In this document: positions 1 to 10,734 of the stretch, piece by piece
Layout: the number at the start of each line of letters is the position of its first letter
Position numbering within the stretch: the stretch's first letter is position 1
Source: Saprospiraceae bacterium
GTDB lineage: Bacteria; Bacteroidota; Bacteroidia; Chitinophagales; Saprospiraceae
NCBI GenBank assembly: GCA_016718505.1
Contig: JADKDE010000004.1
Location: forward strand, 124,001 to 188,000
DNA: 64,000 nucleotides
Direction of reading: 5' to 3'
The notes under the pieces: model-generated
Seen by the model: the letters and a program-made list of their open reading frames with translations, nothing else
Told to the model about the DNA's origin: nothing
Databases searched by the model: none
Program-made: the position numbers and the translations under genes

Positions 1-2
1 AT

Positions 3-1478
3 TTGGGCTTGGCACAAGAAAGAGTAATGGAGGTTTCGGATATTCGATCTTGGAAAAATGGTGTTAAACTTCCATTATTCGTAACTGCTACATGTACTTT
101 TGGCGCATTTGATAATGCTGCTAGTACTTCGCCAGCCGAATATGTTCTACACAACACTGAAGGAGGTGGCATTGCATTATTTACTACAGTTCGACCAGTA
201 TTTGCCAGTGATAATGAAGCTCTAAACAGGCAAGTTTTCAGAACTTTATTGCCTGCAGAAAGGGGACCCAGACCTCAAATTGGAGAAATTTTAATAAATG
301 CAAAAAATTATAGTGGAGCTTCCTTAGAAAACAATCGAAAATTCGTATTACTTGGGGATCCATCGCTGAGATTGGCCATCCCACTGCACAATGTGGTCGT
401 TACCAAATTCAAAGGACAGGCGATTGACACGAGCAGATTAGATACAATAAAAGCATTAGGTAAAGTCACTTTCGAAGGAGAAGTTAGAACTCAAAATGGC
501 CAAATGCTTCAAAATTTTAATGGGACGGTCTTAGTTACTTTATACGACAAAAATCAAACTTACAAAACATTAGGACAAGGAAGAGACAACCCATTGATTC
601 AGTTTCAATTGCAAAACAATGTTTTATTCAAAGGGAGCGTTTCTGTGCAAAATGGAAAATTTACTGTAGAGTTTTATCTTCCAAAGGACATTAATTATAC
701 TTATGGAAATGGAAGAATCAGCATGTATGCACATGATGGTGTTAGCCAAGATGGTATGGGCTATTTTGATGGTTTTGTCATCGGCGGGACGGATACTCTG
801 TCTGCTAATGTTACTGCACCCAAAGTTTCAGTCTTTATGAATACAGAAGAATTTGTTTTTGGTGGGCTGACGGACAAGAATCCAACCATACTCGTCAAAT
901 TGCAAGATGAATTAGGGATAAATGTTGCTGGAAACAGCATCGGGCACGACTTAGAAGGGCTTTTGGATAATAAAAACACTTATGTCCTCAATGAATTTTA
1001 TGAATCCCTCAAAGACAACTATAAGGAAGGATATGTCAAATTTCCACTGAATAATATCTCTGAAGGCAGGCACACATTATCCATAAAAGCATGGAATATT
1101 GCGAATAAACAAGGCGAAGGAAAAACAGAATTTGTTGTGGCGAATAGCGGCTCCTTAGACATCAAACATTTGTTAAATTATCCGAATCCATTTTTTAATC
1201 ATACTGAATTTAGATTCGAGCACAATCAGCCCAATATATTGATGTCTTATGCTATCCAGATTTTTAATTTGAGTGGAAAAATCGTAAAAACAATCCAAGG
1301 ACAAACGAATACTGAAGGCTACAATGTCACCGATATCCATTGGGATGGTAAGGATGATTTTGAGGATAAAATAGCCAACGGAGTTTATCTTTATAAACTT
1401 AGATTGAGCGGAATAAGTGCTGATGGAAAGACCATACAACATGAATCCGATTTTGAAAAATTAGTCATATTGAATTAA
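3..1478 (+). CDS. porU: PorU C-terminal part, T9SS sortase (5' partial)
   Basis: The reading frame is open from the window edge, so the N-terminus and peptidase catalytic residues lie upstream. Residues around 115-125 (LLGDPSLRLAIP) match the end of the C25 gingipain-like peptidase domain. Immunoglobulin-like beta-domains follow, and a C-terminal T9SS-type domain starts at about residue 390 (NYPNPFF, NGVYLYKL). PorU is the outer-surface sortase that removes T9SS C-terminal signals and joins cargo to the cell surface. porV follows directly on the same strand, the usual porU-porV order. A C25-family cargo protease is the alternative, made less likely by the porV neighbour. Confidence 0.85.
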   Translation: MGLAQERVMEVSDIRSWKNGVKLPLFVTATCTFGAFDNAASTSPAEYVLHNTEGGGIALFTTVRPVFASDNEALNRQVFRTLLPAERGPRPQIGEILINAKNYSGASLENNRKFVLLGDPSLRLAIPLHNVVVTKFKGQAIDTSRLDTIKALGKVTFEGEVRTQNGQMLQNFNGTVLVTLYDKNQTYKTLGQGRDNPLIQFQLQNNVLFKGSVSVQNGKFTVEFYLPKDINYTYGNGRISMYAHDGVSQDGMGYFDGFVIGGTDTLSANVTAPKVSVFMNTEEFVFGGLTDKNPTILVKLQDELGINVAGNSIGHDLEGLLDNKNTYVLNEFYESLKDNYKEGYVKFPLNNISEGRHTLSIKAWNIANKQGEGKTEFVVANSGSLDIKHLLNYPNPFFNHTEFRFEHNQPNILMSYAIQIFNLSGKIVKTIQGQTNTEGYNVTDIHWDGKDDFEDKIANGVYLYKLRLSGISADGKTIQHESDFEKLVILN

Positions 1479-1645
1479 TATTTAATATAAAAAAGATATT
1501 ATTAAATTAATATGTTTAAATTTGCTCGACTTTTCAAGTAAAACTTGTGACAATTTACTTTATAATATATAATATTTTGTTATTATAACGTTAATATTCT
1601 GACCATTACTTTTTGATAAAAAAATTTATATTTAACAATTATCCA

Positions 1646-2860
1646 ATGAAATTAAATTTATTATTGATAACTGCTTTTTGTTTACAAATTATAAGCAATC
1701 TATCAGCGCAAACCCCATGTTCCTATAATGTTGTTACCAGACAGTTTGAAGGTGATTGCCCACCATCTGTTATCGTTACAGCAGTTCCATTTTTGAGAAT
1801 TACTCCTGACGGCCGTGGTGCTGGAATGGGAGATGCAGGTATAGCCATTTCTGCTGATGCAAACACGATGTATTACAATTCTTCTAAAATGGCATTTGCC
1901 ACGCAAAAAACACAATTATCAGCAACTTATACACCGTGGTTGAGATCTTTAGGCTTAAATGATATTTATTTGGCTTATTTATCAGGTTTCACAAAATTCG
2001 ATTCTACTCAAGGGATTGGATTTGGCTTGAGATATTTTAGCTTAGGACAAATTGCCTTTACCAATGAAAACGGTGAACCGGCTGGTGAAGGGAAACCAAA
2101 TGAATTCGAGGCACTTATAGGATATTCTAGAAGATTGTCTAACAACTTAGCGATTGGATTGAGTGGAAAATTCATCTATTCGGATTTGGCTTCGGGCAAA
2201 GTCGTGGATGGTATTGAAATCGCAAAAGGTATAGCAGGTGCTGCTGACTTGTCCATGACTTACCGTAAACCATTCAAAAAAGGAGGTGATTTAATGGTCG
2301 GAGTAGCGATGACTAATATTGGTTCGAAAATAACCTATACGAGGAATCAATCAAGGGATTTCATTCCGTCCAATTTGGGAATAGGTGCTGCTTATTCTAA
2401 AGACATGGATGCATTTAACAAAATAACATTTGCGTTAGATATCAACAAATTATTGACTCCAACGCCCACTCCGGCATATACAGATGAAAACGGAAACTCC
2501 ATCAATGATTGGAGAGAAAAATCTATGTTTTCTGGTCTTTTGGGATCATTCAGTGACGCAGAAGGCGGATTCAAGGAAGAAGTGAGCGAATTGATGTATA
2601 ATATTGGTGTGGAATATGTTTACAATGGACAATTTGCTGTTAGGGCGGGTTATGTTTCAGAAGACAAATTCAAGGGTAACAGAAAATATTTGACAGTTGG
2701 TCTTGGGCTCAAGTACAATGTTTTCGGTATAAATTTGGCTTATTTGGTCGGAACATCCAATCAAAGAAACCCTTTGGATAATACTTTGAGATTCTCATTG
2801 TTGTTGGATTTCAACCAAGGAAAAACTGCCAACGAAGAAATCATCGAAGGAGACTTTTAA
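1646..2860 (+). CDS. porV: PorV (LptO), T9SS outer-membrane shuttle protein
   Basis: A signal peptide (MKLNLLLITAFCLQIISNLSAQ) precedes a short Cys-containing linker and the PorV-type start of a barrel (PFLRITPDGRGAGMGDAGIA). The rest of the 404 residues alternates as expected for a FadL/OmpP1-like 14-strand beta-barrel. PorV carries T9SS cargo from the translocon to the PorU sortase. I chose the ATG at 1646; the frame extends upstream to a TTG at 1613, but that would place extra residues before the signal peptide. It lies about 170 nt after porU and ends in a shared terminator. Confidence 0.93.
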   Translation: MKLNLLLITAFCLQIISNLSAQTPCSYNVVTRQFEGDCPPSVIVTAVPFLRITPDGRGAGMGDAGIAISADANTMYYNSSKMAFATQKTQLSATYTPWLRSLGLNDIYLAYLSGFTKFDSTQGIGFGLRYFSLGQIAFTNENGEPAGEGKPNEFEALIGYSRRLSNNLAIGLSGKFIYSDLASGKVVDGIEIAKGIAGAADLSMTYRKPFKKGGDLMVGVAMTNIGSKITYTRNQSRDFIPSNLGIGAAYSKDMDAFNKITFALDINKLLTPTPTPAYTDENGNSINDWREKSMFSGLLGSFSDAEGGFKEEVSELMYNIGVEYVYNGQFAVRAGYVSEDKFKGNRKYLTVGLGLKYNVFGINLAYLVGTSNQRNPLDNTLRFSLLLDFNQGKTANEEIIEGDF

Positions 2861-2887
2861 TTGAGTTTTTTAAAAAATTATATAAGG

Positions 2888-2923
2888 AAAGCCATTTATT
2901 GATTTAAGTGGCTTTTTTTTATT
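2888..2923. terminator. Bidirectional terminator between porV and the DUF1304 gene
   Basis: The inverted repeat AAAGCCATTTA / TAAGTGGCTTT is flanked by A-rich sequence on the left and eight T on the right, so it can terminate both converging genes. Confidence 0.75.
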
Positions 2924-2925
2924 GA

Positions 2926-3288
2926 TTAAAAGAGATATACCAAAATCATACCCAAAAGAGCGGGCAAAGTTTGGACATAAATGATGCGTTTGGACGCTGA
3001 AAAGTAACCATAAATACCCGCTATGGCAATGCAACCGAGGAAAAACATCGCTATATTGTCCTTCCATTCTAGGTTCTGAATAAGTAGTGACCAGATGAGT
3101 CCTGCAGCTAAAAATCCATTGTACAAGCCTTGATTGGCGGCCATGTTTTTAGTTGGTCTGAATAGTTCTTTTGGAAAGCCTCTAAATATTTTTGGCCCCC
3201 TTGTTTCCCATGCAAACATTTCAAACCAAAGAATGTAAAGGTGTAATAACGCTATGGCTCCTATGACGATATTCGTTAAAGCTATCAT
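2926..3288 (-). CDS. DUF1304 family small membrane protein
   Basis: This 120-residue protein has four predicted membrane helices: residues about 4-24, 52-70, 77-92 and 100-120. The motifs LHLYILWFEMFAWETRGPKIF and NQGLYNGFLAAGLIWS are typical of the DUF1304 (YqjF-like) family. Function is unknown. The gene is monocistronic and faces porV. Confidence 0.8.
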   Translation of the reverse strand: MIALTNIVIGAIALLHLYILWFEMFAWETRGPKIFRGFPKELFRPTKNMAANQGLYNGFLAAGLIWSLLIQNLEWKDNIAMFFLGCIAIAGIYGYFSASKRIIYVQTLPALLGMILVYLF

Positions 3289-3604
3289 GATGTTTTATTT
3301 TTAGTATAAAATTTTGATATTTTATGGTTAAAGATAGAATCTTTTGTTCATTGAGAGTTGAAATTGAAACCTTTTATTTTAATTCCAGTTTCCAAAATTG
3401 AATTTGATTTTTTTCTGAAAATATTTAATAATAAATTAATAATCCAAAAGTACAAAGTCGATGATAATTTCTATAATGTCAGATACAGATAGAAGTATTG
3501 AAGGATTTTTTAGGCGTATATAAATATAATAATAATCGATTATTGGTGGTTCGAGTGTGGCAATTAATTAGTATTTTTGCAGCCTCATTAACAATATTAG
3601 TAGT
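3289..3604. promoter_or_regulatory. Divergent intergenic region with fabH -7 element
   Basis: This AT-rich gap lies between two divergent genes. TATTTTTG at 3572-3579, followed by GCAGCC, matches the Bacteroidota -7 box TAnnTTTG and lies 25 nt before the fabH ATG. No TTG was found at the expected -33 spacing. Nothing else was recognised. Confidence 0.45.
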
Positions 3605-4594
3605 ATGAGTCGAATCACAGCAGCAATTACAGGAGTAGCTGGGTATGTTCCTGAAGGGGTAATAACTAATGCTGATCTTGAAAAAATGGTCGATACCAAC
3701 GATGAGTGGATTAGAACTCGGACTGGTATTTCCGAACGTAGATATATAAAAGATCCTAAAAAGGCGACTTCCGATATGGGAGCAGAAGCAGTAAAATTGC
3801 TTTTGGAAAAGACCAAAACGGATCCAAAGGATGTCGAATTAATCGTATGTGCTACCATCTCTGGAGATTATGTTTTCCCAGATACTGGAGCACTGATTTG
3901 TGATAAAACTGGCTGTACCAACGCCTATGGTCTAGAAGTAAGAGCTGCTTGTAGCGGATTCCTTTTTGCTTTGAGTACGGGAGTTAGATTCATAGAGTCA
4001 GGTGCGCACAAAAAAGTAATCGTTGTTGGGGCAGATTGTATGTCTAGGATAGTAGATTATCAAGATCGAAGCACTTGTATTATCTTTGGCGATGGGGCAG
4101 GAGCGGTGATGTTAGAGCCAAGTGTTGAAGGCTTTGGCGTCCAAGATGTGTTGTTGAAGTCTGATGGCTCGGGCTACAATTACCTTCATATGAAAGCAGG
4201 AGGTTCAGCTTTTCCGGCTACACATGAAACGGTAGATGCGAGGGAACACTATATATTCCAAGATGGGCAACCCGTATTTCGGATGGCAGTCAGGGGTATG
4301 TCGAATGTCATCACCGAATTGTTGGATCGAAATCATTTGGAGAAATCGGATTTGGATTGGTTGGTACCGCATCAGGCCAATATTAGAATCATTCAATCCA
4401 TCGGAGAATTTTTAAATTTTCCAGCCGAAAAAGTAATGGTAAATATCCAAAAATATGGAAATACTACCGCAGGTACGATTCCACTATGTCTTTGGGAATA
4501 TGAGCCACAATTGAAAAAAGGCGATAAACTTATTTTGACGGCGTTTGGTGGAGGATTCACCTGGGGAGCAATTTACCTTACATGGGCTTATTAG
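3605..4594 (+). CDS. fabH: Beta-ketoacyl-ACP synthase III (FabH)
   Basis: FabH condenses acetyl-CoA (or branched acyl-CoA) with malonyl-ACP to start fatty-acid synthesis. The 329 residues match family length. The catalytic triad is visible: Cys116 in AACSGFLFAL, His256 in VPHQANIRI and Asn286 in KYGNTTAGT. The glycine-rich C-terminus (FGGGFTWG) is typical. It is followed at 36 nt by efp on the same strand. Confidence 0.95.
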   Translation: MSRITAAITGVAGYVPEGVITNADLEKMVDTNDEWIRTRTGISERRYIKDPKKATSDMGAEAVKLLLEKTKTDPKDVELIVCATISGDYVFPDTGALICDKTGCTNAYGLEVRAACSGFLFALSTGVRFIESGAHKKVIVVGADCMSRIVDYQDRSTCIIFGDGAGAVMLEPSVEGFGVQDVLLKSDGSGYNYLHMKAGGSAFPATHETVDAREHYIFQDGQPVFRMAVRGMSNVITELLDRNHLEKSDLDWLVPHQANIRIIQSIGEFLNFPAEKVMVNIQKYGNTTAGTIPLCLWEYEPQLKKGDKLILTAFGGGFTWGAIYLTWAY

Positions 4595-4630
4595 ACTTTA
4601 TTTTATTTTTTTTATAATATTAAATTTTTT

Positions 4631-5197
4631 ATGGCATCCACATCAGAGATTAAAAATGGATTGTGTATTGAGTTCAGTCATGATGTATTTAAAGTAGTTG
4701 AATTTTTGCACGTAAAACCTGGAAAAGGCAACGCTTTTGTAAGAACAAAACTTAAATCATTGACAACTGGAAAAGTTTTAGATAATACATTCCCGAGCGG
4801 AGCAAGAATCGATATAGTTCGTGTAGAAAGAAGAGTTTTTCAATACTTGTACCAAGATGAATCTGGTTTTAATTTCATGAATAATGAAACATTCGATCAG
4901 GTATCAATAGACGCAAAGCTTATTGACAATTCTGAATTTCTCAAAGAAGGAATGAACGTTGATATCCTTTATCACTCTGAAAAGGATACCATTTTGACCA
5001 TTGAAATGCCTAGTAGCTGGACGTATGAAATTACGTATAGCGAACCTGGTGTTAAAGGCGATACGGCTACGAACGCAATGAAACCAGCCACGATCGATAC
5101 AGGTGCAGAAATTAAAGTTCCACTTTTTATCAATCAAGGGGACACCGTTAGGGTTGATACAACTACGGGAACCTATATGGAACGTGTTAAAGTTTAG
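4631..5197 (+). CDS. efp: Translation elongation factor P
   Basis: EF-P relieves ribosome stalling at polyproline stretches. At 188 residues it has family length, with an N-terminal KOW-like domain and two OB domains. The tip lysine Lys32 lies in VKPGKGNAF, the site modified in many bacteria. The ending (GDTVRVDTTTGTYMERV) is the conserved EF-P C-terminus. It probably shares a transcript with fabH. Confidence 0.95.
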   Translation: MASTSEIKNGLCIEFSHDVFKVVEFLHVKPGKGNAFVRTKLKSLTTGKVLDNTFPSGARIDIVRVERRVFQYLYQDESGFNFMNNETFDQVSIDAKLIDNSEFLKEGMNVDILYHSEKDTILTIEMPSSWTYEITYSEPGVKGDTATNAMKPATIDTGAEIKVPLFINQGDTVRVDTTTGTYMERVKV

Positions 5198-5206
5198 TAC
5201 GAGGGG

Positions 5207-6262
5207 CTAAACTTTACTCTTTTTTAAGAAAATTAAATCTGGGCCTATTTGCGAATGCAATGACCAAGAGCTATTTACCGATGGGGCCTTAATATTGGCC
5301 CTTTCATTTCTTTTTGGCGATTGTATTTTGAAGCATTCATCCCATAAGTTTTGTTGATAGAAATCTTCGAGCGTTTTAGCTCCGCCCTCTACTAGGATAG
5401 AGCCAATTCCGTTTGCATATATTTCGCGCAAAATATCAGATAGGGTAGTTTGTGGATATATGTAATGCATAGAAACATTGGCAGGCAAATCTATTATATT
5501 ATGATTTTCTGTAATGTATAAAATGTTCTCTGGGTGTTTGAATATCTGCAAATGGCTAGGCAAATTTCCCTTTCTATCCAAGACGATGATCCTTAGTGTA
5601 ATGCCTGTTGATTTGCGAATGTCTAGGAGTGGATTGTCCAAAACCAGCGTATTTTTACCAACCCAAATCGCTTGACGTTCCGATCTCAATCGATGCGTCC
5701 AGAATTGAGTCAATGGATGAGATATGGCAAGCCTTTCTGTATTTGATCCTATAAATCCATCAAAGGTTTCAGCCCATTTTAACGTTATAAATGGTCTTTT
5801 CTCGGCTTGCTGTACTGAAAATTTTTCAATTAAGTTTTTGCATTCAATGATTCTCTCACTCATGCAAACCTCGATGCCCGCGGCTTCTAAAATCCTGCCA
5901 CTTGAACCCGCCATCTGAGGATTGGGATCGAGTGTCCCGATGACAACTCGCGGTATTTTATTTTGGATTATTGCTTCTACGCAAGGCGGTGTTTTACCAT
6001 GATGATTGCACGGCTCTAAGGTGACATAAATGGTCGAATCCTTCAATTTTTGCAAGTCCCGCTCTTGCACAGATTTCAATGCGTTTACTTCGGCGTGAGG
6101 ACCTCCAAAATACTCGTGCCATCCTTCACCAATTATGGTTTGGTTATGGACAATGACAGCACCGACATTGGGATTGGTTTTTACTTGAGTCCCTCCTAAT
6201 TTAGCCAATTGGATAGCCCTATCCATATATGCCAAGTCTAGCTGATTGAAGGAACTACTCAT
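5207..6262 (-). CDS. ribD: Bifunctional riboflavin biosynthesis deaminase/reductase RibD
   Basis: RibD carries out the second and third steps of the pyrimidine branch of riboflavin synthesis. The N-terminal deaminase domain has the zinc ligands His56 (HAEVNAL), Cys85 (PCNHHGKTPPC) and Cys94. The C-terminal half is the reductase domain, with LKWAETFDGFIG and a late ILVEGGAKTLEDF motif. It is 351 residues and full length. It is the last gene of the minus-strand run accA-dapA-pheT-ribD, 9 nt from pheT. Confidence 0.93.
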   Translation of the reverse strand: MSSSFNQLDLAYMDRAIQLAKLGGTQVKTNPNVGAVIVHNQTIIGEGWHEYFGGPHAEVNALKSVQERDLQKLKDSTIYVTLEPCNHHGKTPPCVEAIIQNKIPRVVIGTLDPNPQMAGSSGRILEAAGIEVCMSERIIECKNLIEKFSVQQAEKRPFITLKWAETFDGFIGSNTERLAISHPLTQFWTHRLRSERQAIWVGKNTLVLDNPLLDIRKSTGITLRIIVLDRKGNLPSHLQIFKHPENILYITENHNIIDLPANVSMHYIYPQTTLSDILREIYANGIGSILVEGGAKTLEDFYQQNLWDECFKIQSPKRNERANIKAPSVNSSWSLHSQIGPDLIFLKKSKV

Positions 6263-6271
6263 GATCTCACT

Positions 6272-8700
6272 TTATTCTCGAAGTTTTGCGCCAAACTTGT
6301 CAGATAGTTTTTGGTTTATTTTTTCCATAATTCCATCGATTAATTTGTCCTCCATGGTGGCATTCATGTCTTCAAAAACTATGCGGATGGCGTAAGATTT
6401 CAGTCCTTTGCCAAGTTGGTTTTCATTTTTGTAAATATCAAATAGTGTGACGGATTTTATATTGGCGTGATTTTGCTTTGTAATTTCTTTTTCTAAATCT
6501 ATATAATTTATTTCATTGGGTAAAATGAGCGCAATATCCCTTATGATTTGTGGAAATTTGGTAATGGCTTCTGTTCTATTGGGTTCTATTAATATACTGC
6601 CCAGTATTGCCTTCCAGTCTAAGGAAGCGGCATAAACATCTTGCTTTAATCCATTTGCTTTTAACATATTTGTGGAAATTGCTCCGAATTTGCCGAGATT
6701 TTTTGCTCCAAAATAAATCTCTAAACCATACCCATAGTAATCATCATTAAATTCCTTAAAATTCAAATTTTTTATGCCGACCCAAGATAAAATGGCTTCG
6801 ACGATGCCTTTGATGGAGTAGAAATCTGATTTGCTTTTTTTTGTCGGTATTCCACTGTTCTGGATATCTCAGACCAGTGATACCAATGCACAATTTTTGA
6901 GATTCTTCAAAGTCCCCAATAGCATTTACCGAATAAGTATTCCCAAATTCAAAAATCTTTAAGCTGGTTTGTTGGCGATTGATATTGAAAGCAATATTGT
7001 CCAGTAAACTGATTTCTAACATCGGGCGCATGGCATCCAAATGGACATTTGAGGTATTATTGATTTTGATTAAAGCTTCCTGATTGGCATATTTCTGGGA
7101 AGGAATGATGGATAATGACATAGCCTCCAAGAATCCGTTAGCGGCCAAAAAATTTCCCACGGACTCATGAATTGTATGTGGATCTGGCTTTTGGGTAAAA
7201 GAAATGGCGCTTTGGATGCGATCTGTATAAGGAATATTATTCATTCCAAAGATTCTAATAATCTCCTCAATGAGGTCAATTTCTCTTGTAACATCCGCCT
7301 TGTTGGTAGGCACATTTACCAAATAATAATCGGATTCTTTAGAAAATGGCATGGACATCGCACTTAGAATCTTCTCAATCACTGCTTTTTCAAAGGTGAT
7401 GCCACTGATATCATTAAGCTTTGTCGGCCTTAATTGGACCTTTGTCGGCTCCATTTTATTTGGATAACAATCAACTATACTTGAAGCAATAGTCGCATTG
7501 GCGTATTCACCCAGTAGCTCTACTGCTCTGTACAAGGCGGTCAAGCAGATATTTGGATCGGATCCTTTTTCGAAAATTCTAGCAGCATCCGACCGAAGAT
7601 TGTGCATCATGGATGATTTGCGCACCTTTGATGCCGAAAAATGTGCAGATTCAAGAAATACACGGGTGGTTTTTTCAGTGACACCAGAAGAAAGACCACC
7701 AAATACACCAGCAATACACATTGGGTTGTCCTCGCCGTCACATATCATGAGATCATTGGACGAAAGTTTTCTTTCTTGGCCGTCCAAAGACACAAAAAAG
7801 GTCTGATCTGGTAAAGTTTGGACTTTTATTTTTCCGCCTTTTTATTTGATCGAAATCAAATGCGTGTAAGGGTTGGCCCAGGTCGTGCAATACAAAATTG
7901 GTAATATCTACCACATTGTTGATTGGACGTACTCCAATGGTTTTTAATCGGTTTTGCATCCAAGCTGGGCTTGGTTTTATTGTTATATTTTCTAGTAAAA
8001 TACCACTATATCTTGGACAATCATTGACATTTTGAATAGTAACAGGGACTGCACTCAGTTCGTCTGAGATTTCAGGTGTTGTATAATTGATGGGTTTTTG
8101 AATATTGTCCCCAAAGCGTACCTCATAAGCAGCGGCTAAGTCATCAGCAACCCCTTTGTGACACGTTGCATCGCTTCTATTTGGCGTCAATCCTATCGAA
8201 ATGGCAGTATCGGTATGTACTTGAAAATAATCATAAGCTTTCGTCCCAATAGTTACATCAGAAGGCAATACGATGATGCCGCTATGATCATCACCAAGTC
8301 CCAGTTCGTCAGATGCACACAACATTCCTTCGGAGTCTGCACCTCGAATTTTAGCTGCCTTTATTTCAAAGGATTTTCCGTCGGATAAATGTATTGTGGT
8401 ACCTATAGTAGCTACGAGTACTTTTTGTCCTTGAGCGACATTTGGAGCGCCACAAACTATGTTTAACAAAGGACCATGGCCAATATTGACAGTAGTGATG
8501 CTTAATTTGTCGGCGTTTGGATGTTTTTCACAAGTAATAACTTCTCCTATGACGACTCCAGCTAAGCCTCCTTTTATAGATTCAAATGTCGAAATGTCTT
8601 CAACCTCTAGACCTATATCGGTTAACATCATTGAAATATCATCAATAGAATATTTTTCTAATGTCAAAAAATCATTCAACCAATCTAAAGAAATTGTCAT
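6272..8700 (-). CDS. pheT: Phenylalanine-tRNA ligase beta subunit, frame broken at two homopolymers
   Basis: Three collinear frames together make one PheT of about 800 residues. The first (from ATG 8700) has the tRNA-binding EMAP domain (VVIGEVITCEKHPNADKLSI) and the start of B3/B4. The second has B5 and the core. The third is the C-terminal anticodon-binding FDX-ACB domain (YAIRIVFEDMNATMEDKLID). Breaks lie at the T5 run 7839-7843, where T4 (or T7) would restore the frame, and at the T8 run 6835-6842, where T7 would restore it. Protein similarity continues across both junctions. PheT is essential, so base-calling error is likelier than a pseudogene. Confidence 0.92.
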
Positions 8701-8744
8701 AAAATATTTTCAATTTTTTTTAAATAAATCCTCTAAAAGCTTGT

Positions 8745-9659
8745 CTAAAGGATGGTTTTTAGGTCACCTCGCATCAGTTTTAAATCTGCAGGGATTCCCT
8801 TATAATTTGCTTCTGACATGGGTACCAATGGTAACCGCACATCCCTTTTGCATAAACCTAGATGGTGCATGATGGACTTGATTCCTACAGGATTGCCTTC
8901 GCAGAAAAGCCACCAGTACATTTCTAGTAAAGCGCCATTAATTTTTCTCGCTTTTTCAAAATCATCAGCCAGAGCCGCATTGACCAAAGAGCTCATTTCT
9001 AAAGGCAAAGCGTTGGCGATGACAGAGATGACTCCCTTGCCACCTGAAGCAATGATGGGAAGAGCCGTAGGATCGTCTCCCGAAAGCACGTTGAAGTCTT
9101 TTCTACAATTTTGTATGATGTACATCGATTGGTATAAATCGCCGCTGGCCTCTTTGATTGCTACGAATTTTTCACTAGCAGCAGCCAAACGAATAGTAGT
9201 CTCAGCCTCAACATTGGATGCCGTCCTACTAGGAACATTGTAGATAATAATGGGTAGTGGACTCGCCTCAGCCAATTCCATATAATGCCGATAGATACCT
9301 TCCTGGGTTGGTTTCAGATAAGAAGGGCTAGAGCATAAAAGAGCAGAAATTCCATCAAAATCTGTATTCCGTAGCTTTTGAGCTAATTCGAGAGTATTGT
9401 TTCCTCCAAAGTTCCCTATGACAAGGGGAACACGGCCATTGTTGATGGCCTTGGTATGTGCAATGACTTGCTGGATTTCATCATCGCTTAAAGTGGCGGT
9501 TTCTCCTGTAGTGCCGAGGCTTACTAGGAAATTCACCCCCCCATCAATTACGTGATTGATTATTTTGGTTAAATTTTCAAAGTCAATTTTACCATTTAAA
9601 AATGGTGTGACCAATGCGACTCCAGTTCCTTCCCAAGGATTTATTTTATTATCTGTCAT
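8745..9659 (-). CDS. dapA: 4-hydroxy-tetrahydrodipicolinate synthase DapA
   Basis: DapA condenses pyruvate with aspartate semialdehyde in lysine and diaminopimelate synthesis. The protein is 304 residues from the ATG at 9659. It shows the pyruvate-binding motif LGTTGE (49-54), catalytic Tyr140 (IIIYNVPSRT) and Schiff-base Lys169 (FVAIKEASGD). An in-frame ATG at 9725 would add 22 residues overlapping accA; I prefer 9659, 7 nt after the accA stop. It belongs to the accA-dapA-pheT-ribD run. Confidence 0.95.
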   Translation of the reverse strand: MTDNKINPWEGTGVALVTPFLNGKIDFENLTKIINHVIDGGVNFLVSLGTTGETATLSDDEIQQVIAHTKAINNGRVPLVIGNFGGNNTLELAQKLRNTDFDGISALLCSSPSYLKPTQEGIYRHYMELAEASPLPIIIYNVPSRTASNVEAETTIRLAAASEKFVAIKEASGDLYQSMYIIQNCRKDFNVLSGDDPTALPIIASGGKGVISVIANALPLEMSSLVNAALADDFEKARKINGALLEMYWWLFCEGNPVGIKSIMHHLGLCKRDVRLPLVPMSEANYKGIPADLKLMRGDLKTIL

Positions 9660-9666
9660 GATAATT

Positions 9667-10626
9667 TTATTTGGTTTTGCCCATGGCTGAATACTTGTCA
9701 ATTCTAATTTTAATTCTTTTGTCAACTGACAATTTCATCAATTCAGCAAGGTTTTTCTTAATATGTGCTTTCAAAGTTTTAGCCGTTTCTTCTGGATTGT
9801 GATGTGCCCCGCCCAATGGCTCTGGTACTACACCGTCTATCAATCCGAATTTATACATATGGTCTGCAGTCAATTTTAGGGCCTCAGCAGCTTGTTCTTT
9901 GTAGTCCCAGCTATGCCAAAGGATACTTGAGCATGACTCTGGCGAGATGACAGAATACCAAGTATTTTCTAGCATAAAAACGCGGTCGCCAAGTCCGATA
10001 CCGATGGCTCCACCGCTGGCACCTTCGCCGATGATATAACATAGAATTGGCACCTTTAACTGCGCCATTTCAAGCAAATTTCTCGCTATTGCCTCTGCCT
10101 GTCCCCTTTCTTCAGCTTCGATACCCGGATATGCACCGGGGGTGTCAATCAAAGTGACTACGGGGATATTGAATTTTTCAGCCAATTTCATCAATCTCAA
10201 TGCCTTGCGATATCCCTCAGGATTTGGCATACCAAAATTCCGATACTGTCTCATCTTGGTATTGGTTCCTTTTTGGTGACCAATGAACATCACGGTTTGA
10301 TCGTCTAATTTTGCCAAGCCACCCACGATGGCTTTATCGTCTTTGAAATACCTATCTCCATGAAGTTCTTGGAATTGACGACACATTTTACTGACATAAT
10401 ACAAAGTATAAGGTCGCTCTGGATGCCTTGATATTTGGACCCTTTGCCAACCTGTCAAGTTTTTATATATCTCCAACCTTTTCTTGTGAATCTTATCCTC
10501 AATATCGAGGATGGATTTGCTGATGTCAATTTCTCCTTCCTTGCCTACTTCTTTTATTTTGTCTAATTGTTCAAATAAAACCTCGATTGGTTTTTCAAAT
10601 TCTAAAAATACTTGGGCATTTGACAT
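9667..10626 (-). CDS. accA: Acetyl-CoA carboxylase carboxyltransferase alpha subunit
   Basis: This is the alpha half of the carboxyltransferase that makes malonyl-CoA. It has 319 residues, with the crotonase-type core motifs ALRLMKLAEKF, TLIDTPGAYPGIEAEERGQ and GEGASGGAIGIG. The N-terminal helix (MSNAQVFLEFEKPI) fits the family. It heads a minus-strand operon with dapA, pheT and ribD and lies upstream of the divergent tRNA-Asp. Confidence 0.96.
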   Translation of the reverse strand: MSNAQVFLEFEKPIEVLFEQLDKIKEVGKEGEIDISKSILDIEDKIHKKRLEIYKNLTGWQRVQISRHPERPYTLYYVSKMCRQFQELHGDRYFKDDKAIVGGLAKLDDQTVMFIGHQKGTNTKMRQYRNFGMPNPEGYRKALRLMKLAEKFNIPVVTLIDTPGAYPGIEAEERGQAEAIARNLLEMAQLKVPILCYIIGEGASGGAIGIGLGDRVFMLENTWYSVISPESCSSILWHSWDYKEQAAEALKLTADHMYKFGLIDGVVPEPLGGAHHNPEETAKTLKAHIKKNLAELMKLSVDKRIKIRIDKYSAMGKTK

Positions 10627-10734
10627 AGTCTATTTTTCTTGGTCTTTGAAGATTAATTTAACATACAAAAGTACAACCATAACTGTAAGAAAACGCTGTA
10701 TAATTTTTTTTTTTGATTTTTTTATCTAAAAAAT

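Noticed and set aside
6272..8700. pheT as a true pseudogene
   Set aside because: Both breaks are single-base changes at T runs, protein similarity is continuous and the gene is essential with no second copy seen; the same error type appears in other genes.
9657..9725. DapA start at 9725
   Set aside because: It would overlap accA by about 60 nt and add residues not expected in DapA; ATG 9659 gives family length.
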